Shown: positions 37,292 through 46,772, numbered from the stretch's first letter. The stretch: DNA of 64,000 nucleotides from Verrucomicrobium sp. BvORR034 (GCF_000739635.1 NZ_BATQ01000176.1:1-64000), one strand, 5' to 3'. The notes: a model not told the origin generated them from the sequence alone. A program made the numbers and translations.

Positions 37292-38737
37292 ATGAAACCG
37301 GCTGCCGATTTCGCCTCCTCCTACCTCCCCTATCGCAACCTGCCGCCGCTGGCGGGCGTGACCGACTTCACCAAGGCCGTGGAGCCGGGTCTCGCGGTGG
37401 AGGCCGGGGTGGATCGGCTCAAACGCCATCATTACACGCTGAAACGGCTCATGCAGATCCTGCAGTCCCGGTTGACGGCTGAGCCGGTGTACGAACTGAA
37501 GATGACCTACAGCCTGCACTCCCATTACTGTGCGGAGCACTGCACCGCCATGCGGGAACGGGTGGCCGAGATGCGCACCCCACCTCTGGGTCTGGAGAAG
37601 GTGCCGAATGCGGCTCTGAAGACCTTCTTCGACGAGATTCAGAACGCACCCACGACGGCGGAGATGCTCACCGGCCTCTACGACCATGCCCTGCCAGCCC
37701 TGCAAAAGGCCATGCAGCGACACCGGGAGGAGACTCACCCCATGGCCGATCACCCCACCGTGCGCATCCTGAGGTTTGCCCTGCTGGAGATCGAGGAAAT
37801 GACCCACTGGGGCCGGGAGGCGCTTCCCTGCCTGGTGTCTGCCGATGACAAGGCAAAGATGAAGGACTGGGAGCGCCTGCTGGAGGGGCTGCTGGCAGCG
37901 GCCGGCGGTCTGGATGGAGCCGCGACACCAGAGCCGTGCACCATTCCTCCCCTCTACAGCGACAAGCAGCTGGCCTACGACAAGACGCCGAAGCGGGACG
38001 AGCGATTCCCCGATCCCTACAACATGGGCGTGCACGCGGAAGAGTTCCTCTATGATCCCCAGTACTCTGCCCGGGACAAGACGCTCATGATGTACTACAA
38101 GCGGCTGCGTGAGATCGATGTGCCGGAGATGATGGCCAGCATCCTCACCGAGACGCCGGACAAGCCCTGGGGTTACTACCGTGACATGACGCGTCAGCTC
38201 TGGGACGAGGCGCGCCACGCCATGCTGGGCGAGATCGGCTTTGTCGCCCGTGGCATCGACTGGCCCCACCGCGTGATGGTGAACTTCACGTGGTCCCTGG
38301 GGCTGAACACCCAGCTCCAGCCGTGGGAGCGGCATGCAGTGCTTTATTTCATCGAACAGGGGCTCATGACCAAGACAGGCAAACGCTTCGAGTGGGAGGT
38401 GGGATCGGAATCTGGCGATCCACTGGCGGAGACGTTCCAGGATTTTGACTGGGCAGATGAGGTGCTCCATGCCCAGATTGGCAAGCAGTGGTATGTGAGC
38501 GCTTTTGGCGACCAGAAGCAGGCCATTGAATACGGCAGCAACTGCTGGAGCAAGGTGCTCATCGGCTGGCGTGAGTGGCAGCAACAGGGCCTGACAGAGC
38601 ACCGGAACTGGTGGCCAGAGCTGTATCAGGAATACTGCGCAGTCCAGGGCGTGGTACCAGATCCCGCGGCCCTTGCCTACCACACCACGTATGAGACGTC
38701 CCGCGCGGATCTTGAGAAGCTGGCGGCGTCAGCGTGA
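37292..38737 (+). CDS. ferritin-like di-iron protein, 481 aa
   Basis: Three ExxH motifs fit a four-helix di-iron site: EMTH (169-172), EARH within DEARH (306-309) and EVLH within DEVLH (390-393). The rest is alpha-helical, and HAEEFLYDP is another His/Glu cluster. Known relatives include di-iron oxygenases and DUF455-like proteins; the substrate cannot be read from sequence. No signal peptide, so cytoplasmic. It is divergent from the AraC gene. Confidence 0.75.
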   Translation: MKPAADFASSYLPYRNLPPLAGVTDFTKAVEPGLAVEAGVDRLKRHHYTLKRLMQILQSRLTAEPVYELKMTYSLHSHYCAEHCTAMRERVAEMRTPPLGLEKVPNAALKTFFDEIQNAPTTAEMLTGLYDHALPALQKAMQRHREETHPMADHPTVRILRFALLEIEEMTHWGREALPCLVSADDKAKMKDWERLLEGLLAAAGGLDGAATPEPCTIPPLYSDKQLAYDKTPKRDERFPDPYNMGVHAEEFLYDPQYSARDKTLMMYYKRLREIDVPEMMASILTETPDKPWGYYRDMTRQLWDEARHAMLGEIGFVARGIDWPHRVMVNFTWSLGLNTQLQPWERHAVLYFIEQGLMTKTGKRFEWEVGSESGDPLAETFQDFDWADEVLHAQIGKQWYVSAFGDQKQAIEYGSNCWSKVLIGWREWQQQGLTEHRNWWPELYQEYCAVQGVVPDPAALAYHTTYETSRADLEKLAASA

Positions 38738-38742
38738 GCAAC

Positions 38743-38848
38743 TCCGTCCCGGAGGGACGTAGGAAAGTAGCCGGTGGTGACGGGAGCGTAGCGACCGCAA
38801 CCACCGGATAACGAGTGTTGTTGAAGCATCGCGTCCCGGAGGGACGCC
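38743..38848. repeat. palindrome cluster, CGTCCCGGAGGGACG type
   Basis: Three dyads in about 105 bp: CGTCCCGGAGGGACG (38745-38759), CCGGTGGT...ACCACCGG, and GCGTCCCGGAGGGACGC (38831-38846). It fills the intergenic space between two convergent genes. The first and last dyads are near-identical, as in REP-type repeat clusters of Planctomycetes and Verrucomicrobia. Confidence 0.7.
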
Positions 38849-38860
38849 GGACGCGCTCGC

Positions 38861-39778
38861 TCACCGGCCCGCCGTCTGCGGCAACCCTTTTCCGGATTTC
38901 GACCCCAGGCCGGTCATCCATGAGATCCAGAAGGGCAGATTCACCAGGAAGATGAAGCACATGACCTGGTTCACCCGGAAGTCCAGCTTCATGATCAGCT
39001 CCACCCCAAAATGGAAGGCGATGAAACTGGTGCCGATGAACAGCGCCCAGGCACGGTTCCACAACGCCACAAACGCGAACAGTTCGAGGAAGAAACCGGC
39101 CCCAAATGCCAGCCGGGTGATGATGTGATGCTCCGCGAGCCACTGGGCGATGCCAATGACCGGCTCATACACGCCCTTGCTGGGATTGTCATAGTAGAGC
39201 TGACGATGGGTCTTCACCACGGCCTTGGCCAGGTAGTGGCTCTTGAAAAGCCAGAGCCCCTCGGTCTTGCTCAGCTTCGTGATGGCGGAGGTGACATAGA
39301 CCGCCGCCACCGCGCACTGGGAAAAATAGAGCTGGTAGGAGGCCGCACTGAGCCCCGCTGCAAAGGTGAACGGACGCCCCTTCACCAGCCGCCAACCGAG
39401 CCAGAACAGCTCTGCCACAGACTGGGTGATGAGGATGAGACCTATCATGTTATTTCCATGAAACGTGAAGCCCTGGGAGTTGTGCAGCGTGTTGTACCCC
39501 AGGTGCGCCAGGGTCAGGACGACCACTCCCAGCGGATTGAGAAAGCCGGTCACATACAGCACCGCCGCCACGATCACGAGGGGGCGGAACCAGGTCATGG
39601 CCTCCGGGCCACCCAGGAACGAAAGGTCCACGAAGTAGGCGATGCCATTGGGCATCTCCTGCCGGGCAAACGGCAGCGCCTCCCAGAGGCCCCAGACGAC
39701 GGCCATGGCAAAGAAGAGACGGAGGAGGAACCACTCCCTCGCACACACTGGCACTGGACTGAAGGCTTTAGACTCCAT
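38861..39778 (-). CDS. HTTM-like polytopic membrane protein
   Basis: A 305-aa protein with about seven membrane helices. ALPFARQEMPNGIAYFVDLSFLGG and the loop YVTSAITKLSKTEGLWLFKSHYLAKAVVK resemble the HTTM (vitamin K-dependent carboxylase-like) fold, but the catalytic lysine pattern was not confirmed. It pairs with the short anchored protein encoded just upstream (39834-40283), as such proteins often have a soluble partner. Substrate unknown. Confidence 0.72.
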   Translation of the reverse strand: MESKAFSPVPVCAREWFLLRLFFAMAVVWGLWEALPFARQEMPNGIAYFVDLSFLGGPEAMTWFRPLVIVAAVLYVTGFLNPLGVVVLTLAHLGYNTLHNSQGFTFHGNNMIGLILITQSVAELFWLGWRLVKGRPFTFAAGLSAASYQLYFSQCAVAAVYVTSAITKLSKTEGLWLFKSHYLAKAVVKTHRQLYYDNPSKGVYEPVIGIAQWLAEHHIITRLAFGAGFFLELFAFVALWNRAWALFIGTSFIAFHFGVELIMKLDFRVNQVMCFIFLVNLPFWISWMTGLGSKSGKGLPQTAGR

Positions 39779-39833
39779 AGAACGAATCGGATCAGGTCAA
39801 AGACACGGTATTGGCAGACAACGCAGGGAGGGA

Positions 39834-40283
39834 TCAGCCCTCGCCCAGCACCTGGGGCTCCTCCCGGAAGGTGGTTTCCTCCTGGTAGATGAGCATGTCT
39901 GTGATGCGCACCATTTCTGGCAGCGGGCGCTTCCGCTTGGTCGCCGCCTCACGGAGCTGGCGCATCGTCTCTGCGAAGGCTTCCTTGCGAATCTCCGGCG
40001 TGGCCTCCTCGGGCTCCAGCCCCTTTTTCTTGCAGGTGCGGTTGAGGCGCTCGGTGTAGATCTTTTTCACCTTGGCCGAGCTCAGGCCGGTGTGCTTCTT
40101 GATGTCCAGCGCATTCCCTGCCCCATCCGCCACGACCAGATAGTTGGAGGGGTACTCACTGGGGTCCGCATACATGGGGAAGCTGTTGAAGGGGTAGGCG
40201 TTCTTCACCCCACGACACAGCAAGGTGAGCACCACCATCACCATGATGGGATGCTTGAGAACTCGACGGATGCGCGGCCACAT
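39834..40283 (-). CDS. short membrane-anchored partner of the HTTM-like protein
   Basis: 149 aa with one N-terminal helix (HPIMVMVVLTLLCRGV) and a motif NAYPFNSFPMYADPSEY, seen in partners of HTTM-like proteins ('YPF..FPMY'). The remainder is charged and helical. The ATG at 40283 (MWPRIRRVLKHP) was chosen because earlier in-frame residues lack similarity. It is 55 bp upstream of the HTTM-like gene. Confidence 0.65.
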   Translation of the reverse strand: MWPRIRRVLKHPIMVMVVLTLLCRGVKNAYPFNSFPMYADPSEYPSNYLVVADGAGNALDIKKHTGLSSAKVKKIYTERLNRTCKKKGLEPEEATPEIRKEAFAETMRQLREAATKRKRPLPEMVRITDMLIYQEETTFREEPQVLGEG

Positions 40284-40369
40284 GCCCCTGCCGTAAGCGA
40301 GCCCCGCGGTCGCCGCAACGGGAAAGGAGAGAGGCGCAGGATCCGCCCTGAGAATGCCCGCAGGCACGC

Positions 40370-40960
40370 ATGAGGATCGGCTTCAGCCATCAGGGAGTTG
40401 ACGATTCTGTCAAACAAGGGCACGGGGCGAGAGTGCGCGTCTTCTCTTCTTCTGGCTGTTTCGCGGTCGCCATCTCGGTGGCTCTGGCGTGGTGGCTTCC
40501 GCTGACCTTGCTCCCGGCCCAGACGCCTCAGGCGGGTGCGGGTGTACGGGGAACAGTCGTACGTGTGCACGATGGCGATACGGTCACTATCCTGACACCT
40601 GACAAAACGGAAGTGAAGATCCGGCTGCTGGGAATCGACGCCCCAGAGGCCGGTCAGCCCTATGGATCTGCCGCCAAGAAGTCGCTGTCCTCCCTCGTCT
40701 TTGGGCGCGAGGCCCATCTCCACGCCACAGGTACGGACAAGTACGGCCGCACCCTGGGTCAGCTTCACGTGGGGGATCTCTGGGTGAATCATGAGCAGAT
40801 CCTCCGAGGCATGGCCTGGCACTACGTGCAGTACAGTCAGGATGCCCAACTGGCTCTTGCAGAGGCGGATGCCCGGAAAGCACGTCGAGGCATCTGGCAG
40901 GACGCCAAACCCGTTCCGCCATGGCTGTGGCGGAGGCAGCCGCACAAGAAGAATGGCTGA
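40370..40960 (+). CDS. thermonuclease-family (SNase) nuclease, exported
   Basis: An N-terminal hydrophobic segment (VFSSSGCFAVAISVALAWWLPLTLLPAQ) acts as signal or anchor. The nuclease domain starts VRGTVVRVHDGDTVTIL, with IRLLGIDAPEAGQPYGSAAKKSL and DKYGRTLGQLHVGD, as in micrococcal nuclease (Asp, Arg and Glu active-site positions visible). C-terminal basic residues follow. It probably degrades nucleic acid outside the cytoplasm. Confidence 0.88.
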   Translation: MRIGFSHQGVDDSVKQGHGARVRVFSSSGCFAVAISVALAWWLPLTLLPAQTPQAGAGVRGTVVRVHDGDTVTILTPDKTEVKIRLLGIDAPEAGQPYGSAAKKSLSSLVFGREAHLHATGTDKYGRTLGQLHVGDLWVNHEQILRGMAWHYVQYSQDAQLALAEADARKARRGIWQDAKPVPPWLWRRQPHKKNG

Positions 40961-40994
40961 TGAGCCAGGGCTGCGGGTGACGTATTGCTCCCCC

Positions 40995-42647
40995 ATGCAG
41001 TCACCACAGCTCCGCCAGCTCACCACTCATCCCGTTCTCCCCTTGGGTTTGCTCTTGAGCCTGGCCAGCCTGACGCTGCAGGCGGCGGAGATCTCCGTGA
41101 AACCGGACGCGACTGGCACCCCACAACTGCTCAAGGCGGCGCTGGCTTCAGCAGCGGAAGGGGATGTCCTGATGTTGAAGCCCGGGATCTACCGGGAGAC
41201 GCTGGTGATTGACAAGCGCATCACGATCAAAGGCGGACCTGGGGTAATTCTGGAGGGGACGGTGCCTCTGGTGGCCGACTGGCAGCCAGCCGGGGCGGAG
41301 TTGCCTGGAGTGCTGACTGCCCCCCTCTCCACCCAGCCGGCTGGACTGCTGCTGGATGGCAAGTTCATCGCCGAGTTGCGTTTTGACCGGGCCCAAAAGT
41401 CGGGGGACTGGCACTGGAAAACCTTGCTGAAGAAAGGGCCCCCGCTAAGTGGGTTCAATGAAATCAAGGCACTGTGGATCTGGCATCCCAAAGAGAAGCG
41501 CGCCTACCTGCGTCTGCCGGACGGCATCTCTCCCGCCACGGCCCAGTTGACAATGGTCGCCCAGGATAAACCGCTCATTGCCGTGAAAGGGGCGGCCGGA
41601 GTGGTCATCGAGAGCCTGGAACTCATCGGCGGTGCCACCGGCATCAGCATTGGCGAAGGCGCAGACCGCACGGTGGTGAGAGGCTGCCGTATCCGCTCGT
41701 ATGAAGACACTGGCATTGGCATCTCCGGCACGGCGGGTCAATGCACGGTGGAGCAATGTGAAATCACCCGCGGGGCGATGGAGGAGTGGGCTCCCAGTAT
41801 GGAGCACAACCGCGCCAACTATGAGATCTGGCGCATTCACAAAGATGTAGGCAAATATGACCGCGTGGGTATCAACCTGTTCCGCGCCGGCGTGGGCAAC
41901 CGCATCCTGAACAATCGTCTGGACCGTGTCTTCGACGGCATCTGCCTGGGCGACTACAAGGCGGAATCCCTGGATGATCCGCTGCCAGATGCAACCCATG
42001 GACAGGGCACTTTGATCGCAGGCAACGTGATCGAAAACACCCGCGACTCTGGCATCGAACTCGGGGTGGGCTGCGTGGAGGTGGAGGTGAAGGACAACAC
42101 CCTGCGCCGCACACACGGCGGATTCCGCTTCAAGGCCCCACGCATTGGCCCTGTGTTCATTCACCACAACCGACTCATCGACGGCTCTCCCTTTAACTTC
42201 TGGTTCAGCATGGATTCCTCCCCCGCGGAGGGCTACATCTATCACAACACCATTGTAGGACGGAAGCCGGCTCTGGCGCTGCATGTGGAGAAGGGAAAGC
42301 GGGATTTCAGCATCCCCAAGTGGCACGTCCTCAACAACCTTTTTGCGACCAAGGAAGGTTATCTGGATGAACCTGACAAGGGGAACGCAGTGGACTTCAC
42401 CAGTGCCCACAATGTGGCTCTTCGCAAAGACGCCAGCCCCTGGCCAGGAGATACCACCAAGGACAAGGGCAGCCGCTACGGCGTGCCCATCACTCTGAAT
42501 GAACAAGAAACTCCGGCTCCAGACAGTGCCGCCGTGGATGCTGGCATGGACCTGAGCACCTACTGGAAAGGGAAACCCCTCCCCGGTGCGGAGAAAGGCA
42601 CCTCCAAAGGAGCCGCGCCAGATGCCGGAGCGGTGGAGGTGCGATAG
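40995..42647 (+). CDS. secreted parallel beta-helix protein
   Basis: A signal peptide (~1-33, LGLLLSLASLTLQAAE) precedes right-handed parallel beta-helix rungs (DVLMLKPGIYRETLVIDKRITIKGG, VVIESLELIGGATGISIGEGADRTVVRGCRI, TGIGISGTAGQCTVEQCEI). The pattern fits DUF1565/pectate-lyase-like polysaccharide-acting proteins; catalytic residues were not fixed. The ATG at 40995 (MQSPQLRQ) was chosen over 40791, which lies inside the nuclease gene. Confidence 0.83.
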   Translation: MQSPQLRQLTTHPVLPLGLLLSLASLTLQAAEISVKPDATGTPQLLKAALASAAEGDVLMLKPGIYRETLVIDKRITIKGGPGVILEGTVPLVADWQPAGAELPGVLTAPLSTQPAGLLLDGKFIAELRFDRAQKSGDWHWKTLLKKGPPLSGFNEIKALWIWHPKEKRAYLRLPDGISPATAQLTMVAQDKPLIAVKGAAGVVIESLELIGGATGISIGEGADRTVVRGCRIRSYEDTGIGISGTAGQCTVEQCEITRGAMEEWAPSMEHNRANYEIWRIHKDVGKYDRVGINLFRAGVGNRILNNRLDRVFDGICLGDYKAESLDDPLPDATHGQGTLIAGNVIENTRDSGIELGVGCVEVEVKDNTLRRTHGGFRFKAPRIGPVFIHHNRLIDGSPFNFWFSMDSSPAEGYIYHNTIVGRKPALALHVEKGKRDFSIPKWHVLNNLFATKEGYLDEPDKGNAVDFTSAHNVALRKDASPWPGDTTKDKGSRYGVPITLNEQETPAPDSAAVDAGMDLSTYWKGKPLPGAEKGTSKGAAPDAGAVEVR

Positions 42648-42655
42648 TCCCGCGC

Positions 42656-43672
42656 CTACTCCACTTTCTCTCCGGTCTCCATGAAGAGGAATTCCACGTC
42701 ATCCGGCCGTGGGGCGGTGCCTTTGAGCAGGAACTGGCCCTTGGCCGTATCCCACTCGTAGTAGAGGGCTCGAACCAGCCCCGTCAGTGGCTTGAAGAGG
42801 GCCGGGGTGGCGGTTCCGCCCAGAGAGGCCCATTCCAGGGCCATGTCCGTGCCACCGTCATTGATCCAATAAGGCTGCACGAGGATGCCGTCCCCCTTGG
42901 GTGCACGATGCAGGGACCACTGCGGGTCGTGGTCCTCTTGAGCCAGCCGCTTGCGCAGCGAGCTAAAAGTCGAATCTTCATCCCAGCTCTGCCCCGCCTC
43001 GGCGAGCGCGTGTTTTCGCGCGGCATCCGCCGCCGCGATGAGCGGCTTCGTTGACTCTCCTTTGGGCAGGCAGAGGGCGGCCTCCGGCACCTGGTCCATG
43101 AACGGGCCCAGCCCCTTCACGGCCGAGAACACGACCCTTCGCCCGATGCGTCCGTATTGATAGAGCTGGAAGCTGCGCGTCTCCACATCGCCCTCGGCGT
43201 CCGACGTGCTCACGGCCACCAGAGCCAACGGGTGCGTGGGCACCTCCCCGCCGGCAGAGGGCGGGTACATCCACTTCTGCTGGCGGTCGGCAAAGGGATG
43301 AATGGACAAATGAACGTCGATCCCGCGGTCTTCATTGGATGGAGCAACGGTGCGCAGGGTGAGGACCCGGCGCTTCTCATCGAGCTCCAGCAGATGGCCT
43401 TCTTTATTTCCTGCAACTTTCAACACTACGGCGGCGTCACGCCCCAGGGCCTTGAAGGCCTCTGCCTGCGAATCCCGGGGATGGTCGAACTGCATCTCCT
43501 TCCCCGCCACGCGGTCCGCCCAGACGAGCAGTTCGGTGAACACGGTCTTCACATCTGGCACGGCCGTTTCTGCGGCACCCGCCGGGGTCAGCAAGCCACC
43601 ACCCGCAAGAGCGAACAGGGCTGCCGCACACCACTGGCGGCGTGAAGAGAAGGACAAATCGAGGTGAAACAT
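42656..43672 (-). CDS. exported hypothetical protein, 338 aa
   Basis: Signal peptide ~1-35 (MFHLDLSFSSRRQWCAAALFALAGGGLLTPAGA). Not recognised. It is beta-rich with conserved-looking Trp/Tyr motifs (IHPFADRQQKWMYPPSAGG; VQPYWINDGGTDMALEWASLGG). The ATG at 43672 was chosen over 43717 because MFHLDLS starts a normal signal sequence. It converges with the beta-helix gene. Confidence 0.7.
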   Translation of the reverse strand: MFHLDLSFSSRRQWCAAALFALAGGGLLTPAGAAETAVPDVKTVFTELLVWADRVAGKEMQFDHPRDSQAEAFKALGRDAAVVLKVAGNKEGHLLELDEKRRVLTLRTVAPSNEDRGIDVHLSIHPFADRQQKWMYPPSAGGEVPTHPLALVAVSTSDAEGDVETRSFQLYQYGRIGRRVVFSAVKGLGPFMDQVPEAALCLPKGESTKPLIAAADAARKHALAEAGQSWDEDSTFSSLRKRLAQEDHDPQWSLHRAPKGDGILVQPYWINDGGTDMALEWASLGGTATPALFKPLTGLVRALYYEWDTAKGQFLLKGTAPRPDDVEFLFMETGEKVE

Positions 43673-43706
43673 GGCAACCAAAGGTGAGATGCGGGCTGGT
43701 AGAAAA

Positions 43707-43738
43707 ACGGGCGGCAACCTTTGCAGATCGCCGCCCGT
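43707..43738 (-). terminator. rho-independent terminator
   Basis: ACGGGCGGC (43707-43715) pairs with GCCGCCCGT (43730-43738). On the minus strand the hairpin is followed by TTTTTCT, after the stop of the small exported-protein gene (43758). Confidence 0.78.
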
Positions 43739-43757
43739 CAGAAGGGATGCGCTCCGC

Positions 43758-44048
43758 TTATTTGCGGTCGGTGCGGATCACGATGGCGCTGATGTCATCC
43801 AGGATGACCACGGCATCATAGAACTCCTGGCCGGTGATGGAGGACAGGTGCAGGGCTTGGCCGCCCACCGCTTCGATTTTGCCGGAGATCTTGTCGCCGG
43901 ACTTGAGGCGGATTTCCACTTTCTGACCGATCTGGCGCTCCAGCACGGTGCCGGCGACGTCGTCTTTCTTGAAGCCCACTTTGTCGTCAGCGGACACGGC
44001 AGCGGTGGCAAGGGTGGTCATAAGGGCAATAAGAGCAATGGCTTTCAT
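43758..44048 (-). CDS. small exported protein, SH3/Sm-like core
   Basis: 96 aa. Signal peptide ~1-20 (MKAIALIALMTTLATAAVSA). The mature domain (VEIRLKSGDKISGKIEAVGGQALHL) has the beta-strand pattern of a small SH3- or Sm-like barrel ('v.i.lksGd.i.G.v..v'). Function unknown. It ends at a terminator and is in the same minus-strand group as 44114-44515. Confidence 0.72.
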   Translation of the reverse strand: MKAIALIALMTTLATAAVSADDKVGFKKDDVAGTVLERQIGQKVEIRLKSGDKISGKIEAVGGQALHLSSITGQEFYDAVVILDDISAIVIRTDRK

Positions 44049-44113
44049 GATTTTGATTTTGGCGGGTGTGAATGGGATTACTGATTCAATGGGTGTTTGG
44101 GGGAAATCTTGCT

Positions 44114-44515
44114 TTACTGGATTTCAAACTGGATGGTCGCCGTGGCCTCACCCGCAGTGATGCTGAGCAGGTATTTGCCCGCTGGCAACTTCTGTTTGTC
44201 CATGGTTTGGTCAAGTGAACCCTTGTCTGTGCCCTGGAGGAGGATGATGGCAGGCTGGGCCGTTTCATCCGTGGTGCCGTCAGCCTTCAGTTTGTGCACG
44301 TTGATGATGGTCATGTCCGCCTTGGCGGCAACGCTGAGCGGGGCGTTGGCAGCCACGGGTTTCTCCAATTTGGCAAAAGGTTCACCGGCCTTGTAGGTGG
44401 CGGCCTGGCCGCCCACGTTCACGGCGAAGGGAAGGGAGCCTTCAGCGTGCAGGGAAGACAAACCGGTGAAGGTGGTCAGAAGGCCCAGGAGAGCTGCGAA
44501 TTTGAACTTTTTCAT
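44114..44515 (-). CDS. exported hypothetical protein, Ig-like fold
   Basis: 133 aa with signal peptide MKKFKFAALLGLLTTFTGLSSLHA. The mature part is beta-rich (LSVAAKADMTIINV...AGKYLLSITAGEATATIQFEI), resembling small Ig-like or TQXA-type secreted domains. Not recognised. The ATG at 44515 was chosen; upstream codons are poor leader. Confidence 0.65.
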   Translation of the reverse strand: MKKFKFAALLGLLTTFTGLSSLHAEGSLPFAVNVGGQAATYKAGEPFAKLEKPVAANAPLSVAAKADMTIINVHKLKADGTTDETAQPAIILLQGTDKGSLDQTMDKQKLPAGKYLLSITAGEATATIQFEIQ

Positions 44516-44638
44516 ATCTACAGAGTGTATGTGGGGCTCGCGGAGTTTGTGACAACTGTTCCCCACTCAATCACCCGGAAGAGGGGGTAGAACGTTTTGA
44601 CCTTGAAAGATCGCGGGGAATTTCGTCGCATAGGGCTC

Positions 44639-45451
44639 ATGCTTCTTCGCCCTCTCTCCGCCGCCCTTCTCCTCTTGGCCACGCTGGGCATTTCCCGGCC
44701 AGTCTCTGCCGCCGAACCCGCCGCCCGCCAGCGCCTCGCCATCGTCAAGGCGGACGACGTGAAGGGTGTGAACGGCAAGTGGGACCGCTTCATCACCCTG
44801 TCCCAGGAGCGAGATATTGTCGTCTCTTTGGGCATCATCACCGAGTCGCTGGCCACACAGGACCCAAAATACGTGGCCTGGATCAAAAAGTGGGCGGACT
44901 CCGGCAAGGTGGAGTTCTGGAACCACGGCTGGGATCACAAGAGCTGGACCGATGCAGCGGGCAAGAAGCTCTCCGAGTTTGGCGGCTCCGGACTGGAGCA
45001 CCAGAAAGATCATTTACTGAAGGCGCAGGCCGCATTCAAAACCGCCACGGGCAGTCCCTACACGATCTTTGGCAGCCCCTACAACGCCATGGACGGCGAC
45101 ACCGCGCGGGCGCTCAACGAGATTCCTGAACTCAAGCTGATCTACTGCTATCCCGGATCGGTGGTGAACGCCCAGCTTAAGGGCAAGGTGCTGCTGCCCA
45201 TGAGCCTGCGCGGCGAACATGACGGCACCAGCAAGCCAAACTTCCCCAAGTTCAAGGAAGACTACCAGAAGAAGGACGGCCCTGCCCTCAACCTCGCCGC
45301 CATCCAGTTCCATCCGCTGGGCTTCAGCGAGGAAGGGTTCAAGCACTACACAGACATCCTGGACTTTCTGAAGGCCGAAGGCTGGACCTTCATCCTGCCA
45401 ACGAAATACCTCGAACTCCAGGCGCAGGCAACTCCTGCGGCCAAGCCTTAG
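44639..45451 (+). CDS. polysaccharide deacetylase-like exported protein
   Basis: Signal peptide ~1-24 (LSAALLLLATLGISRPVSAAEP). AIVKADDVKG and the motif FWNHGWDHKSW (His-x3-His pattern) fit the metal site of NodB/DUF2334-like carbohydrate deacetylases, followed by FGSPYNAMDGDT. It would act on glycans in the periplasm. The ATG at 44639 was chosen. Confidence 0.78.
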   Translation: MLLRPLSAALLLLATLGISRPVSAAEPAARQRLAIVKADDVKGVNGKWDRFITLSQERDIVVSLGIITESLATQDPKYVAWIKKWADSGKVEFWNHGWDHKSWTDAAGKKLSEFGGSGLEHQKDHLLKAQAAFKTATGSPYTIFGSPYNAMDGDTARALNEIPELKLIYCYPGSVVNAQLKGKVLLPMSLRGEHDGTSKPNFPKFKEDYQKKDGPALNLAAIQFHPLGFSEEGFKHYTDILDFLKAEGWTFILPTKYLELQAQATPAAKP

Positions 45452-45659
45452 TGTTCAATCTGAAGGGGAATTCCCCAAGGACGTGTTCTGCAAGGTGCGT
45501 GGGCGTCAACCTGCCTCTTCAGCTATCGCCAGACCCGTCAGTTCAAGGAGGGGCCTTGGGGGGATTTTGTGGAGCGGGACGGCCCCCGCCCCTCCGCTCA
45601 GGACACAAAAGTACGAATAAGGAGGCAGAGAGAGCCATCTGCGTCGATGTAGCACCATC

Positions 45660-46718
45660 ATGTCCAGCAGTCCGTTCGATGAAGTCCCGTCTCCTCCACC
45701 GGTGCATAAGCGCCGCCAGAGGTACAGCGGCAAGAACCCACGTCGATTCGAGGACAAGTACAAGGAGCTCCAGCCGGAGCGGTATGCGGACACCGTCGCC
45801 AAAGTGCGCGCCTCAGGGAAGACCCCCGCAGGCCAGCACATTCCCATCATGCTGCCGGAGATCATGGAGATCCTCGCTCCCCAGCCTGGTGAACGTGCCC
45901 TCGACTGCACCCTCGGCTACGGCGGCCACGCTGAAGCCCTCCTCCGCGCCGTGCAGCCAGATGGCTGCCTCATGGGCCTCGACCAGGACGCCATCGAAAT
46001 TGAAAAGACCGGTGCCAGATTAAAGGCTCTCGGTTTTCCTGAAGACACCCTGCGCGTGGTCCGCATGAACTTCGCCGGCCTGCGCAAAGCCCTCGATGAA
46101 GCTGCCTGGAGCGATGGCGCAGACGTCATCCTGGCTGATCTCGGCGTCTCCTCCATGCAGATCGACAATCCCGCCCGGGGGTTCAGCTTCAAGTCAGACG
46201 GCCCGCTCGACATGCGCATGAATCCACTGCGCGGCGTGCCCGCCCGGGAAATCTTGCGCAAGATCTCGGTGCCCAAACTCACTGCTCTCCTTGAGGAGAA
46301 CGCGGATGAGACCAACTCCAGCCTGCTCGCCGAGGCGCTCGCTGGCCAAGACTTCGCCAAGACTCCCACCCTGGCCGCCGCCGTGAAGCGAGCCCTGCCG
46401 AAGCACCTGGATGAGGAGGAAGTCACAGCCACCACCCGCCGGGTCTTCCAGGCCCTCCGCATCGCCGTGAATGACGAGTTCGGAGCCCTTGACTCCTTCC
46501 TGCGGATTCTGCCCACCGCCCTCCGCCCCGGTGGCCGGGTAGCCGTGCTCACCTTTCACTCTGGAGAGGACCGCCGTGTGAAAAAGGCCTTCCTCTCCGG
46601 CTCCCGTGACGGCGTCTTCAGCGCGATCAGCGATGAAGTGCAGCGCCCCTCCCCTGAAGAAATCCGCCTCAACACCCGCGCCGCCTCTGCCAAACTCCGT
46701 TGGGCAGTGCGTGCTTAG
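45660..46718 (+). CDS. rsmH: 16S rRNA (cytosine(1402)-N(4))-methyltransferase
   Basis: RsmH/MraW of 352 aa. It installs the N4-methyl group on C1402 of 16S rRNA. Motifs: HIPIMLPEIMEILAPQPGERALDCTLGYGGHAEALL (SAM site), ILADLGVSSMQIDNPARGFSF, LDMRMNP, VFQALRIAVNDEF and the C-terminal FHSGEDRRVKKAF. An N-terminal extension of about 50 residues (SSPFDEVPSPPPVHKRR) is extra relative to short homologues. It is not next to the dcw cluster here. tRNA-Arg follows 54 bp downstream. Confidence 0.93.
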   Translation: MSSSPFDEVPSPPPVHKRRQRYSGKNPRRFEDKYKELQPERYADTVAKVRASGKTPAGQHIPIMLPEIMEILAPQPGERALDCTLGYGGHAEALLRAVQPDGCLMGLDQDAIEIEKTGARLKALGFPEDTLRVVRMNFAGLRKALDEAAWSDGADVILADLGVSSMQIDNPARGFSFKSDGPLDMRMNPLRGVPAREILRKISVPKLTALLEENADETNSSLLAEALAGQDFAKTPTLAAAVKRALPKHLDEEEVTATTRRVFQALRIAVNDEFGALDSFLRILPTALRPGGRVAVLTFHSGEDRRVKKAFLSGSRDGVFSAISDEVQRPSPEEIRLNTRAASAKLRWAVRA

Positions 46719-46772
46719 GAATCCCATTTGCTCCTTGGCGGTTTCCGTTTATGGTGGTCAGCCCTGCCCATT

